From Branchiostoma floridae (Eukaryota > Chordata > Leptocardii > Amphioxiformes > Branchiostomatidae): a DNA stretch of 64,000 nt. A program made the position numbers and the translations under genes. The DNA lies in the NCBI RefSeq assembly GCF_000003815.2, contig NC_049986.1, positions 7,976,779 to 8,040,778 on the forward strand, given 5' to 3'. Positions 45,387-57,310 of the stretch are shown piece after piece. A model generated the notes under the pieces. The model saw nothing but the letters and a program-made list of their open reading frames with translations, had not been told where the DNA came from and made no database searches. Position 1 is the first letter of the stretch. The number at the start of each line of letters is the position of its first letter.

Positions 45387-48300
45387 TCAGTTGGAGCCAC
45401 TGTTGGAGCCACTGTCGGAGCCACTGTCGGAGCCACTGTCGGAGCCACTGTCGGAGCCACTGTCGGAGCCACTGTCGGAGCCACTGTCGGAGCCACTGTC
45501 GGAGCCACTGTCGGAGCCACTGTCGGAGCCACTGTCGGAGCCACTGTCGGAGCCACTGTCGGAGCCACTGCCGCTTTCATTACTGCCGCTACCACCGTTG
45601 CCTCCGTTACCGTTGCCACCACCGTTGCCTCCGTTACTGCCGCTACCACCGTTGCCTCCGTTACCGTTGCCACCACCGTTGCCTCCGTTACCGTTGCCAC
45701 CACCGTTGCCACCACCACCGTTGCCAGCTGTGAATTTACATAAAAGACAGAGATTAATCAAGTTTTATGTTTCTAGCTTCCATAATCATATTCTACAATC
45801 AAAGTTTTTAATTACATTATGATGAAGGAACTTTGTTTTTGGACCATGTGTTCCCTTACCCTGGAGAGCAAGCAGATCCTCTGGCGCATGGCAAGCGTAA
45901 AATGCTACAAGCTGGATCTCATGTGGCCCCTTTTTTCCACATTTTAGGCGAACTCATTCTAGAATAGGTAAAAATCAATGCGCGCGCGGATGTCATTAAA
46001 AAACTAAGTCATGTGGCCAGCAACATAGGGTACGATTTACAAACAAACACAGGGAACGCTTTACAAACAAACATAGGGAACATTTGTACCCTGTACGTTA
46101 ATAAGTTATACGTACGGCACTGGTCCTGTAGTATTCGGTTGTAAAGAGCACATGGGTCGGTGTCGTCAAAAACATTTGGGGGGATCTCAGCGATGTCCAA
46201 GAGCACTGCGCTGTTCACGGGGTCTCCAACACCGACGCTGTACAGGGTGATCCCATCGTCTCGTGCTGCGTCAGCTTCTGCGACATGGTCATCCAGTGGC
46301 TAGAAAGAGTTGGAGAATTCGGAGGGGCGAGTAAGAACAGAAAGAAACAAACATGCCAACACCCGGGATCGAACCCGGGGCGGCGGATTGCAAATCCAAC
46401 GTGCAAACCACAACACCAAAAGCTCTAGAGCCGTTGGCATGGTCAGTTTGGCTGTTACACTACTCCCCCTTTCTTTTCAAGATTCGTCCTCGAATCTCCG
46501 AGATCGATATCCCTGTGTGGCACATCTTAGCCTGTTACTCACAGTGTGGCACATCCGCAAGCCTGTTACTCTCTGTGTGGCATATTTCTAGCCTGTTACT
46601 CACAGGGCCGGTGTGGGAACCAATGTAAGAATTCGTCAGCGAGTAAGAACAGAAAGAAACAAACTTGCCGGCACCCGGGATCGAACCCGGGTCGGCAGAG
46701 TACAAATCCAACGTGCAAATCACAACACCAAAACCTCTAGAGCCGTTGGCGTGATCAGTTTGCTAGCGCTTGAACCCCACTGTTACACTAGAGAATGAAA
46801 AAGGCTGTATAAAGTCTGTGCATAGGCTCTGTATTTGCTGATCACAGTAGGGTCATTATGTGTATGGGAGGTTAACTCTATACTTAGGTGAAGGAAAAGG
46901 CACACGACTTTACTCCTTCCTCGTTGGTGTCAAAATGGGTATCTGACTTTGTTTGGGGAGGGAAATGGCGGTGGGAGGAAAGAGTGATGGTTTTAACCTC
47001 CATAAAAGTGCCCTGGACACAGTCACAGTAGATAAAAATCTACTTGGAAACGCCATGGAACTGCTTTGACCTATTTATTCCCCAGACATGTACTACAGAA
47101 CAAAGTATCTATAGGCCGACTTAAGTCAGTGAGCTAAAAGTGACATGGCATTTTTTTACCATAATACGCCTGAGTCTAAGAGATTACGCAAGGTTCGCAG
47201 ATTTGCCGAGCACCATTAGATATAACAGCATAGTTTCGGGGGAAAAATTAAGCTCGACCCTGGCAAAATTCTTATAAGTGGTAAATGATTGGACTTTCAA
47301 CTAGTAGTTAAATTTGTAAATACTTTTAGTAATTAATGCAAAAGTGCCATAACTCTTCTAAGTAATGACTGGACTTTCGACTGTGTAAGTTAGTTGAAGG
47401 TATACATAACCAAGTATAGATTATAAAAATGTGGCATTGATTTTCATAGTCCATTCAAAAGTGTCATGATCCATGATTCTCCTACGTGGTAAATGATTTG
47501 ATTTTGAACATCGTGACCTGTGTGAGTTAGTTACACAACACGCAACCGAGCATAGATTACCTAGATGTGAACAATGATATTTTGACAATATTTCAATTTG
47601 AAAGTACTGTCGACTTGATATCTCTAATTAGCTAAGTAAATTTGTACCATGGATAGAAGTGAACTATCGTTATACAAAGTAGAAGAAAATTTCATACATA
47701 GCCTTGGATGTAGCCGTCTGTCAGAACTACCGCCACTCGACGAGCCCCATTACGCCATGTCAAAGCAGTCTAAAGAAAACAGAACAAGAAACAGTGGTTA
47801 GAGAAAACTTTCCTTCACAGGGCTCGAAATACCACCTGCAGGTTAGTGCAGGTAAAACTGGAGCTGTGCAGGTATTTCTGATGTCTACCTGTACCTAACC
47901 TGCACTGGTCCATGTGCTGGGTTTTATACATAGATGCCTCATAATGTAGGTGTATGTGAATTGTTATTAACTGCATTGACCGTTTACACCTATCATTTGT
48001 TTATTTACCTATTAGGTATAAAAGAAAGCATAGCAATTGTTCCTCAACAATATTAGTAGGATCCATACTTCCTAAATTCAGAGTGGTGCAGGTAGGATTT
48101 GTCTGGTGCAAGTAACTTTCATTGTTACATGCAGTGCAGGTATGCAGAAAAAAGTATTTCGAACTCTGCTTTATAGCTGATTCTCTCGGGGTTCAGGCGC
48201 TTCCAATCCAGTTCATTGAAAACCAGAGAACATGCCATAAAAAATATTCACGGCTACAAGCTCTTTCACACTTCTGCGTAAGCATGCGCGGCGACAGGCA

Positions 48301-51300
48301 TTGTGGGTAATATGCCTTAGGTGAATGCCCCTAAGTTGCCACTATGCTGGCAAACAGTCCTTACTTCGTCCATTTCTCAATTTGCATAATAATGTCCAGA
48401 TGTTCTTTGTTTGTGTCTCAGGTGCCTTCACTTTTGACATTTATATACTATCAAAAATTCCTGTGGTTGCGCATGACTACTCGCAACTATGAATGTACTT
48501 ATTGCACATTTACTATTTTATAGATCGGCATTCTTACCGTGTCTCTCATGTAGCGAATAGCCGGGCCGGTTCGGGTTATTCCCCCCTGCTGCATCAAGTA
48601 GTCGAGGTCAGCCTCAAGTCCCAGGTCACCAATTGTGTACTCGTCCAGACCGATTTCCTTCCTCGCTTCACAGTTGTAAAGAATAGCTCCAACCTATGTC
48701 ATATTCGGAATGAAAGGAGCATCAGTCAAAGCACTCAGTTCACCTTTATCCGCGGGGTAGCGTATATCCGTTGCTTTTAGAAACGGGATACTTAGGGATA
48801 TCAAGTCAACAGACAGTGGTTTTAAATTGCATTTTTTTTTTCAAAATTAGCAGAATGAAATCACTTTTCGTCCGCTCGATATCCCTAAATAGCCCGTCTT
48901 TATATATATAGGCTACACCACGGATAAATTAGGAACACTACCATCACCCCGGATGATACTGAATACACTTGTATTCTATATCTTCCATGGTCATACCTGG
49001 GCTGTGCTAATGTTTGACACGGGTGATCCAGACATGTCCTGTGTGTGACATGACACCGATTTTTGTCAACTTCTGGGGCATATGCATTTCGCCCTCAAGC
49101 TACATTTCCATCACTTATAAGTGACGAGAAGAAGCCGAACCTGTGTATTAGAGTGGCTTTAGAACCTATGTTTTAGATTAGTATTAGGTGTCCTCTGAAG
49201 TCGGGCATCGTTTGAGAAATAAAGGTCTTCAATCATTCATTCATTAACTCGAAGTTAATAGCCTTTCTTCTAACCGACTGCATGTGGATGGGTTGGGATT
49301 TTTGGCAGTTAGACACTGTTTAGCCTTGGATACTGTTTTTGGCCCCGATATGCTTGGAGATTGAAGAAAACTCGTTAAACAAGAAAACTTTTGAAATAAG
49401 CTGGCCGGTGCATATTTTGGAAAGAAGTCCTGGATGTTAAACAAAATCACATGAAAAGAGAGCGGTTAAACTTCAAAGTCTATTTTCTGTCAAAAGGCAT
49501 TTACGTGGGATTTGTTACAGAAAAGAAATACTTCTAGAAGTGAGATTCGAACCCATGCCTACAGGACCAGACTGAGAGTGAACGCAGCACCTTTGACCGC
49601 TAGGCAATCCTGACTCGGTCGCATAACAAACGCGTTTGGAAGTGGCCTTTAGAATGGCTACACTAAATTGATAAAATCCGTCCTCCTACGCAGAGACATC
49701 CAACAGCGAAACCGCCCGTCCGGATGTACCCTGCCCTTTCAACCCCCCCCCCCCAAGCAGCTGTCAGCCAATCAGAGAAAAGGCCTTTCCGTTTTCAAAA
49801 GAGGCCTCGCATGTATAAGGGTAAGCTCATTAATATTTATAAGCAGGGCGGTCAGGAACTAAGGGTGACGGTTGAAAGAGCAGAGTACATCCAGACAGGC
49901 GGTTTCGCTGTTGGATGTCCCTACGTAGGAGGATGACAAAACCATGGATCCATTGATCCAAACAACCATGAAGGTTTCAATCGGCTCATAGCCGGTGCGT
50001 ACAAAAAAAATGTAAAAACTGACTTACTCGGTCATCAAACGAGTTGATGCATTGAGTGAAGTCGACCATGTATTGCTTGGTGTTCCCAAACAAACTATGG
50101 GGGATGCTGGAAGAGTCATCTTGGACAAGAACTATGTCCATGAAGCAGTCCATAGTCCTGGGGTTACCATCCCGACACTTGGTACAGATGTGGCGGTGTT
50201 TATCTGCAGTTGAAAAACATGTGCTTATAGTAGATAATCAAGCTTTCAGACANNNNNNNNNNNNNNNNNNNNNNNNNNNNNNNNNNNNNNNNNNNNNNNN
50301 NNNNNNNNNNNNNNNNNNNNNNNNNNNNNNNNNNNNNNNNNNNNNNNNNNNNTCTAATAAGTGTATCTTATGATAACGTTATGTAACGAGTAAACATATA
50401 TATATCTATAGAGAGAGAGAGCGAGAGAGAGAGAGAACTTATGAGAGAGAAAACTACTTAACGTTATAGATAGATGGATAGATAGATAGTCTATTTATAT
50501 AGATATAGAAAGATAATTAGATAGATAGCTATAGATATTGACACAGATATTCAAAACTCTACAACTGGATCATAAAACGGGCATTACAATGAATAACGAT
50601 TCTGAAAGTCTTACCGCAAATATATCGCTTTCGGGACTGATCTCATAGTCCCAACCACCTCCATTATTACGCAGGATTGCACAATAAAAAATCAACGCCA
50701 AAACACATGGATCAGGACATGCCGCCTTTCTCTCATCGGTCGAACTGCTAATTACCATGCTATCATTGGTTGAACTGCTAATTTTGATGGACAGTCAGGA
50801 TCGGTCTATTATTGAATCATTGGGACCTTACCTGAGACCTGGTAGACCTCCATTGCCCCATCCCCGCCTCTGCCGACCGTGTTCTCACAGCCCGTGGCAG
50901 GTCCGCCATCGTCGTAGTCGTCGGGCGCAGTGGCAGACGAGCGGCATCGGCCGTTTGCATCTAGCCCAAACACGGTGTAACACATGTGACATGCGGCCTG
51001 GAAACACTTCTGAATGGCGTTTGCCCGTATGGTCCAGTCGTTGCCATTAAGGCGTGAATCCTGCCCCTCTATGGACGGCAACCCTGACGGATTCCAGCAA
51101 CCCAGACTGTTGTACTGATGGCCAAGAGTATTGGCTTGTTCTGTAAGATATAAGAAAGTAGAAGCATGTCCATGTTTCCGAGTACGCATGTGCAGCGACA
51201 GGAATTGTGGGTAATATGTCCAAGGTGAAGGCCCCTGACTCGTAAACATTTCTCGTCTACATCATTGTCTTGATTTCCATAACAATGTCTAGACGTGCTT

Positions 51301-54300
51301 TGTTTGTGTCTCAGGGTATTCACCTTTTTAACAAAGTCTATTTCGCCAATCTCCTCCCCATTATAACATTTTGTTGATATTAAATAAACCCGTTTTTAAA
51401 ATAACGTGAAACGAAAAATGCAATTCAAGGCCACACCAATTTAAATTTCCCGACCCAATTTTTTCCGATTTGGAAAAAAGGTTTTCCTATTGCAGGCCTT
51501 AAAAAAAATTCCGGGGGCTGATAAACCTATCATAGAGCTTCTTTGTAGCCACATGATCAGAACAGAGGTATCAATTCAGAGGATTAGATTCATTGGATAA
51601 ATCGTGCCAAGAAAAGCTGAAAACTTGAATACTAAAATTGTTTTTTTTTTGTTTAATATAAGTTAACGCCAGACAATTTTTTTCGACCGACCGCCCCAAT
51701 ATTTTTCTGCAAAAAAAAAAAAACAATCCGAGAAGCAACAAATTAAATTGGTGTGGCCTAACATTAACATAATGTTCCTAGTTCTTTAGTTCATTCTCAT
51801 CTGTAGCAAAAGAGGNNNNNNNNNNNNNNNNNNNNNNNNNNNNNNNNNNNNNNNNNNNNNNNNNNNNNNNNNNNNNNNNNNNNNNNNNNNNNNNNNNNNN
51901 NNNNNNNNNNNNNNNNNNNNNNNNNNNNNNNNNNNNNNNNNNNNNNNNNNNNNNNNNNNNNNNNNNNNNNNNNNNNNNNNNNNNNNNNNNNNNNNNNNNN
52001 NNNNCGCGTGGAAAAAATTCCAGCAATACTTTTTATTAAATCCAGTAATTCCGGAATTCTTGCAAAGCGGACACTCTATTATTAGCCTAGCCCATTAGGC
52101 GTCCGCCAAAAATCACAATCCTTTCAGAGGCTCCTATTAAAGTTAGGCTGACAAACATCCGGCAACGCACATCCGCAAACATAACGATCGAAAATCAATG
52201 GCCCCATCCACTGTAGAAAGTCCCTTTACTTCGCTCTTGTTTCCTTCGACCAGTAAGCCCCCCCCCCCCCCCCAAAAAAACAAAAAAACAACAGCACCTG
52301 AACGCCTGCCTGCAAAATATTTTCATTTTCAATCAGACCAAATTCCGGTCCATTAATTTCTTTCAGGGCCGTTTTTTCCGGACCGGTCTGTTTCATCGTA
52401 CCCACCCTAGAGTACCACGTACCCACCCTAGAGTACCACGAAACACATACCTTTGCCAAATAATCAAGGCTTTTATGGATACTGCCTTTATTCGGGACTC
52501 TGAGTCTAAGGTCTCACTCATGTAGTACGGAGTACCTAGCCAAAAAGTAAACGACAGGACGGATGTGTGGTGTGAACGGTTGTAAATTGCCTTTTAATTA
52601 TCCATTCCAACTTATGTCAAGCGTCAAACTGAGGAAAACTTGTTTGTAATTGTAGAAACTAGCAAGAAAAGTTTGACAGACATGCACTACGTAGGACATG
52701 CACATGCCTGGTAATGTTCATCTGTACATAACTTCCCAAATTCTACAAGTAAGGAGTTCCCGTTATTTACCACAATGATATTTTCTCATCTATTCTGCAA
52801 ATTAGGTCTGTATTCTGCATAATATATATAATAAATATTCTTCTCTTTCTCAGTTTCAAATGTCACATGTTGCAATGGTCCTATAATTGAATTGAACGTG
52901 TTTAGACGATTTTCAATTAATTATGCAAATTAGATTCCAATTTACATAGTTAATATGTAATTATAGGATGCAGCACTTGTTTATGACCACTACCTATCCA
53001 TCAAATATCATTAATATCCATCAACAACATCTCGAGTTATGTTGTTTACAGACATCCACGCGTACGTACAAAGCTCTCCGGGACCAGTAAGAAAACCCCA
53101 CGTACACTTTTTTCGAACTGAACCTTGTTTTTGTAACCCCTACCTATCCACCAAATATCAACAAGATCCATCAGCAACATCTCGAGTTATCTTGTTCACA
53201 GACAAACGTACTTACGTACAAAGCTCCCTGGGGACCAGAAAGAAAACGCCACGTACACCATTTTTAAACTGAATTTTGCTGTTTGTAACCCCTACCCATC
53301 CGCTAAATATCAGTCATATCCATTAACAACATCTCGAGTTATGTTGCTTACAGCCAAACGCACTTACGTAGAAATCTCCCTGGGACCAGTAAAAAAGGCC
53401 ACGTACACCATTTTTGAACTGAATTTTGCTTTTTGTAACCCTTAACTATCCGCTAAATATCATTCATATCCATCAACAACATCTCGAGTTATCTTGTTTA
53501 CAGCCAAAAGCACATACGTACAACGCTCCCTGGGGACCAGTAGAAAACGCCACGTACACCATTTTTAAACTGAATTTTGCTTTTTGTAACCCCTACCTAT
53601 CCACTAAATATCATTCATATCCATTGACAATATCTCGAGTTATCTTTTTTACAGCCAAACGCACTTACGTAAAAATCTCCCTGGGACCAGTAAAAAAGCC
53701 ACGTACACCATTTTTGAACTGAATTTTGCTTTTTGTAACCCATAACTATCCGCTAAATATCATTCATATCCATCAACAACATCTCGAGTTATCTTGTTTA
53801 CAGCCAAAAGCACATACGTACAACGCTCCCTGGGGACCAGTAGAAAACGCCACGTACACCATTTCGAACTGAACCTTGTTTTTTGTAACCCCTTCCTATT
53901 CACCAAAGATCATTAATATCCATGGACAACATCTTGAGTTATCTTGTTTACAGCCAAACGCACATACGTACAAAGCTGTCTGGGACCAGTTAGAAAACGC
54001 CACGTACACCATTTTCGAACTGAACCTTGTTTTTTGTAACCACTACCTATCCACCAAATATCAACAAGATCCATCAACAACATCTTGAGTTATCTTGTTC
54101 ACAGACAAACGCACTTACGTACAAAGCTCTCTGGGACCAGTAAGAAAACGCCACGTACACCATTTTTGAACTGAATTTTGTATTTTGTAACCCCTTCCTA
54201 TCCACCAAACATCATTCATATCCATCAACAACATCTCGAGTTATCTTGTTTACAGCCAAACGCACTTACGTACAAAGCTCTCTGGGACCAGTAAGAAAAC

Positions 54301-54773
54301 GCCACGTACACCATTTTCGAACTGAACCTTGTTTTTTGTAACCCCTTCCTATCCACCAAATACCATTGATAATATCCATCAACAACATCTCGAGTTATCC
54401 TGTTCACAGACAAACGTACTTACGTACAAAGCCCCCTGGAGACCAGTAGGAAAACGCCAGGTACATCATTTTCAAACTGAATCTTGCTTTTTGTAACCCC
54501 TACCAATCCACTAAATATTAACACTATCCATTGACAATATCTTGAGTTATATTGTACACAGACAAACGCACATACGTGTACATACAAAGCTCCCTGGGGA
54601 CCAGTAGGAAAATGCTTGGTACACCATTTTCGAACTTTTCGAACCTTACAAAAAAGAAAAGTTTAAAGCAAACTTTTCTTTCACTACTAAAGGAATCCTC
54701 GGTACTCACGGCCAGTTGTTCCGCCGATGGTGACGGCCATCACAAAAGTAGCGAGCAGAGCTTTCCACATCAT
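45387..54773 (-). CDS. Secreted WSC/apple-like + vWA protein with Gly-Ser-Asp repeat tail
   Basis: Seven coding exons, 5' to 3': 54773-54710, 51140-50832, 50203-50028, 48693-48538, 47769-47698, 46299-46116 and 45727-45387. They encode 433 aa with consistent phases. Residues 1-21 are a signal peptide. Residues about 30-120 are a Cys-rich domain (LGCWN, LPSIEG, KCFQAAC, CRSS) resembling WSC/apple-type lectin modules of marine invertebrates. Residues about 147-305 are a vWA domain with all MIDAS parts: D153-x-S-x-S157 in VQDDSSS, the TRTG threonine at 223-225 and D253 in VLTDG, so metal-dependent ligand binding is expected. The tail is Gly/Asn-rich, then about 15 GSDS repeats. A non-coding first exon probably ends at the donor near 56513. 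Likely an extracellular matrix or haemolymph protein. Introns hold two gaps and a satellite. Confidence 0.85.
45391..45570 (-). repeat. 12-bp coding minisatellite (GSDS)n
   Basis: About 15 near-identical GGAGCCACTGTC units (plus strand) encode the repeated Gly-Ser-Asp-Ser of the vWA protein tail. The array is open in other frames too, giving the spurious APTV and EPLS ORFs. Confidence 0.95.
45866..46020 (-). mobile_element. Repeat family with GGCCACA end, reversed copy
   Basis: It contains CAATGCGCGCGCGGATGTCA and ends in ATGTGGCC, the reverse of the copies at 9727 and 16446; it lies in the last intron of the vWA gene. Confidence 0.65.
46316..46790 (-). mobile_element. Composite tRNA-like element before vWA exon 6
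   Basis: Minus-strand order: tRNA-like module with GGTTCGATCCCGG (about 46745-46640), body with CACATTGGTTCCCAC-type start and GGAGATTCGAGGACGAATCT, then a second tRNA-like module (about 46450-46330). Same order as 38686-39131. Its pyrimidine-rich end lies within about 30 bp of the acceptor at 46300. Confidence 0.8.
46870..47040 (+). mobile_element. SINE tail fragment
   Basis: GGTATCTGACTTTGTTTGGGG followed by AAATGGCGGTGGGAGG and GGACACAGTCACAGTAGAT matches the tail of the SINE at 54838. Confidence 0.5.
47818..48168. mobile_element. Repeat with CAGGGCTCGAAATAC ends in vWA intron
   Basis: CAGGGCTCGAAATACCACCT at the left and GTATTTCGAACTCTG at the right are inverted. The interior repeats GTGCAGGTA words. 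A relative lies at 58990-59197. It starts 48 bp from a vWA splice acceptor. Confidence 0.7.
48261..48440 (+). repeat. Dispersed repeat copy
   Basis: GCATGCGCGGCGACAGGCAT, then GTGGGTAATATG, ATAATGTCCAGATG and TTTGTGTCTCAGG. The same block order is found at 51175-51345 and, more diverged, at 30860 and 61098. Confidence 0.6.
49533..49614 (-). tRNA. Degenerate tRNA-Leu-like sequence
   Basis: On the minus strand GTCAGGATTGCCTAGCGGTC (acceptor and D arm), a long variable region and GGGTTCGAATC (T arm) resemble a eukaryotic tRNA-Leu. The anticodon stem does not close and the 3' acceptor strand (CTTCTAG) does not pair with the 5' strand. Most likely a tRNA pseudogene or a SINE head, not a working tRNA. 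Confidence 0.5.
50253..50352. other. Assembly gap of 100 N
   Basis: A run of exactly 100 N in vWA intron 2, followed at 50400-50545 by GAGA and GATA simple repeats that probably caused the break. Confidence 0.98.
51175..51345 (+). repeat. Dispersed repeat copy
   Basis: CGCATGTGCAGCGACAGGAA, GGGTAATATGTCCAAGGTG, then AACAATGTCTAGACG and TTTGTGTCTCAGGG, matching 48261-48440. Confidence 0.6.
51427..51761. mobile_element. MITE with GGCCACACCAATTTAA ends
   Basis: AAGGCCACACCAATTTAAAT at the left and AAATTAAATTGGTGTGGCCT at the right are inverted; about 335 bp in vWA intron 1. The GTGTGGCCTAAC end is shared with fragments at 14130, 17900 and 62070. Confidence 0.85.
51816..52004. other. Assembly gap of 189 N
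   Basis: N run in vWA intron 1. Unlike the two 100-N gaps its length is not round, so it may be a size estimate. Confidence 0.98.
52989..54655 (+). repeat. 150-bp satellite array, 11 copies, in vWA intron 1
   Basis: CTCGAGTTAT (or CTTGAGTTAT) recurs at 53031, 53181, 53333, 53483, 53634, 53783, 53933, 54084, 54235, 54388 and 54541, a period of 149-153 bp. Each unit also has ACCAAATATCAT, TTACGTACAAAGCTC and CCACGTACACCATTTT. It ends about 55 bp before the signal-peptide exon. Confidence 0.95.
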
Positions 54774-54837
54774 GTCGGTTGTGAAGAAACCTGCGTAAAA
54801 ACAGAAGATTACAGATCTTTTTATCAAACGCTGTGGG

Positions 54838-55062
54838 GGGGGGGGGGTCGTGTGGCGTAATTTTGGGGCGTTTGGCCCAGCACCCTGGGTTAGAATCCTG
54901 CCCTGCTACCTATCTTGTGTCATTGGGAAAGGTATTGTACATGACCTTCTCACTCCACCCAAATGGGTACCTAGCTGACTTCGGTTGGGGAGGTAAAAGG
55001 GGGTGGAAGGAGAGGGTTGTAATCCACCGACCGTGTCCCGGACACAGTGGATAACAACCACT
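54838..55062 (+). mobile_element. tRNA-derived SINE upstream of vWA exon 1
   Basis: GTCGTGTGGCGTAATTTTGG, a box-B-like CTGGGTTAGAATCC, then GACTTCGGTTGGGGAGGTAA and GTCCCGGACACAGTGGAT; same family as 12298-12640. Confidence 0.75.
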
Positions 55063-55066
55063 GCCC

Positions 55067-55392
55067 TACTCTCCAAGCAGAGGTTAGGCTCCGGCTGTTT
55101 TTTTAACCGTTTATTTGGTCGTTTTTATGGGGCTTTCTATTTTGTCATTTTTCTTGAAGTACGTCAGCCAAAACTCTGCCTACTCTCCAAGCAGAGGTTA
55201 GGCTCCGGCTGTTTTTTGACGTTTATTAAGTCGTTTTTATCGGGCTTTCTATTTTGTCATTTTTCTTGAAGTACGCGAGTCAAAAAGTTAGGTTTTGACA
55301 CAGCAAGATAAAATACAAAATAGAAAGCCCGATAAAAACAACTAAAAAACGTTTTAAAAAGCAGCCGGAGCCTAACCTCTGCTTGGAGAGTA
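55067..55392. mobile_element. MITE with TACTCTCCAAGCAGAGG ends plus a partial tandem copy
   Basis: A full element at 55181-55392 has TACTCTCCAAGCAGAGGTTA at the left and its reverse at the right, about 30 bp. A left-half copy (55067-55180) precedes it in tandem. Confidence 0.9.
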
Positions 55393-55547
55393 CCACAACC
55401 CCTATGGCCTATAGCTAAAAAGGGCTATGGGACTATACATTTACTTTCTTATGAAACATGGTATTGTCTTCCCTACCACGTCCTGCCATCATCAAAACAC
55501 GCATGTAAAGCTCTGATTTTCAAATAGGCACTAAAGAAATGACTTGA

Positions 55548-56302
55548 TTGTTACAAAATGCATTTAGAAAACACCCTGCCATGGAAGAATGGCAAAGGAA
55601 ATGGCTCATTCAGTTCAATCCTGATAAGTGCTATATCATGCACATAACGAACAAACGAACACCAAATGTGTCCCCTTACCAGTTTTGTGGTCAGACATTA
55701 GAAACCACAAAAACCCACCCATACCTGGGTGTTACATTAACAACTAGGCTGAAGTGGGGTGTCCATGTTGACAGAATAACAATCAAGGCTAAACAGACAT
55801 TGAAAGTAATCAAATGCAGCTTGTGGGCATGGCCAACCAGGGTAAAAAGACTTGCATACACGTCACTGGTAAGACATAACCTTGAATATGCCGCTACAGT
55901 ATGGGATCCGTATACAAAGCTGCCCGATTCTGTACAAACAACTACAACAGGGATTCTAGTGTTACCAAAATGAAAACAGATTTGCAGTGGATGTCACTTG
56001 AAGACAGAAGGAAAATGTCCAGACTTTCCATGATGTACAAAATTACCAATAAACTGGTGGACGTACCAACTGATAAGTATCTAATTCCAGGACAAAAAGA
56101 ACAACTTGGAAACAGTCATGCCTTCAAATACCAGAGTTACCTACCTAGAATTGATGTGTTCAAAAATTCGTACTTTCCCAGAACTATCGTAGAGTGGAAT
56201 TTGTTATCACCAAGTACAGTAGGGGCATCTTCTTTGGGTAGTTATAAAGAACGCTTGCAGATAGATGTGCAAAAGCTAGGTGTGACGGGTCGTTCGGTGT
56301 AA
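55548..56302 (+). pseudogene. Non-LTR retrotransposon RT C-terminal fragment, frameshifted
   Basis: Frame 1 (55548 to about 55925) reads FNPDKCYIMHIT, YLGVTL and LEYAATVWDPYTK, the end of a CR1/L2-like reverse transcriptase. The reading then shifts to a second frame (ARFCTNNYNRDSSVTKM, LEDRRKMSRLSMMYKI, VEWNLLS) ending at 56302. The 3' tail has a GC-rich hairpin and GATACAGATA repeats. 5'-truncated and frameshifted, so not active. Confidence 0.85.
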
Positions 56303-57310
56303 TATAACCAGCTGCTGCCGCGCCGCGCGCCTGCGAAGCTGGTGTGTTACGCCGAACGGCAGTTATACCGGCTATATAGATACAGATAGATACAGATACA
56401 GATAGAACCTCAAATATCATGCACTACTATGTTCGTGCGGCAAAAATAATGACATCATAAAAAATAAAAGTAACCAGAAAAAAAAAATACTTGAGTCAGG
56501 GAACGTTTCTTACCGGCTGAAGTTTGCTGGGAAATCAAGTGAGAGACCGTTCAGATGATTCGAAGGTTGATCTAAAATACGGTCAGCTGTTGATGAGTGT
56601 TCCTCACGGACCGCACTCCCTTCTCTCCACAACACACGGACCGTTTCAAACGACAGCCCCCGAACAAATGCGGGGGACTGTCTGGTACAAGCCGTTACGA
56701 GACGACACCAAGGACTCTTCCCATTGGTTCACGTCACACTGTCATCAGTGAATTTCATCAGGCTACGTCATACGAGAAGACGTGGCAACATGGCAAGAGG
56801 CGATTGTCATGAGAACAGTTTACCCATAGTGCTCTCCCATTTCCCAGCGTGCAATGCGATCCGTGAAAAGGGCCAGAAATATCTCTTGTCGCTACGGCGC
56901 TGATGCAATAGTTCACTTTTTGTTTTGACAAACAAAATAGCCATCCGGATCTGCTATTGAGTATGATGTCATACAATGTACCGGTCTGGTCGTCTAGTTG
57001 TCTATTCTGAAATAAAAGCATATCACTGAAGCTGCGGTACGCTAGCTCAATAAATTTTCATAAATATAAAATGAAGCTTTTTACGCTTTGCTGTCATACT
57101 TGTACGTTCAGCATGATACTCCTAGTATAAAAATCAAGGCTAACACAAAACAAATCTAGGACTCAGTGACGTCGCCAACATGCAGAAGTCCAGTGTGGCG
57201 ACAGTATATAAACAGGTCGTAGTAAGACATCTAGGGCGATTGTTCTTATATCTTGAAGATAACAATACAATGTCCTTGGTTGGACGCCTAAGTGTGATGT
57301 CTGTTCTTGC
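56303..57310. other. vWA upstream region
   Basis: CCG|GTAAGA on the minus strand at about 56513 is a good donor for a non-coding first exon of the vWA gene. Its start is probably between 56520 and 56750. No other gene is seen. Confidence 0.35.

Noticed and set aside
45338-45822. Long open frames in four frames over the GSDS repeat (Ala-Pro-Thr-Val, Gly-Ala-Thr-Val and Leu-Ser-Glu-Pro repeats)
   Set aside because: They are shadows of a 12-bp repeat that is open in most frames. Only the minus-strand Gly-Ser-Asp-Ser frame joins in phase to the vWA exons.
52989-54655. Small plus-strand ORFs with repeated peptide words (CLQPNAHTY, TPFLN)
   Set aside because: Translations of the satellite; frame changes from unit to unit and there is no Met or splice logic.
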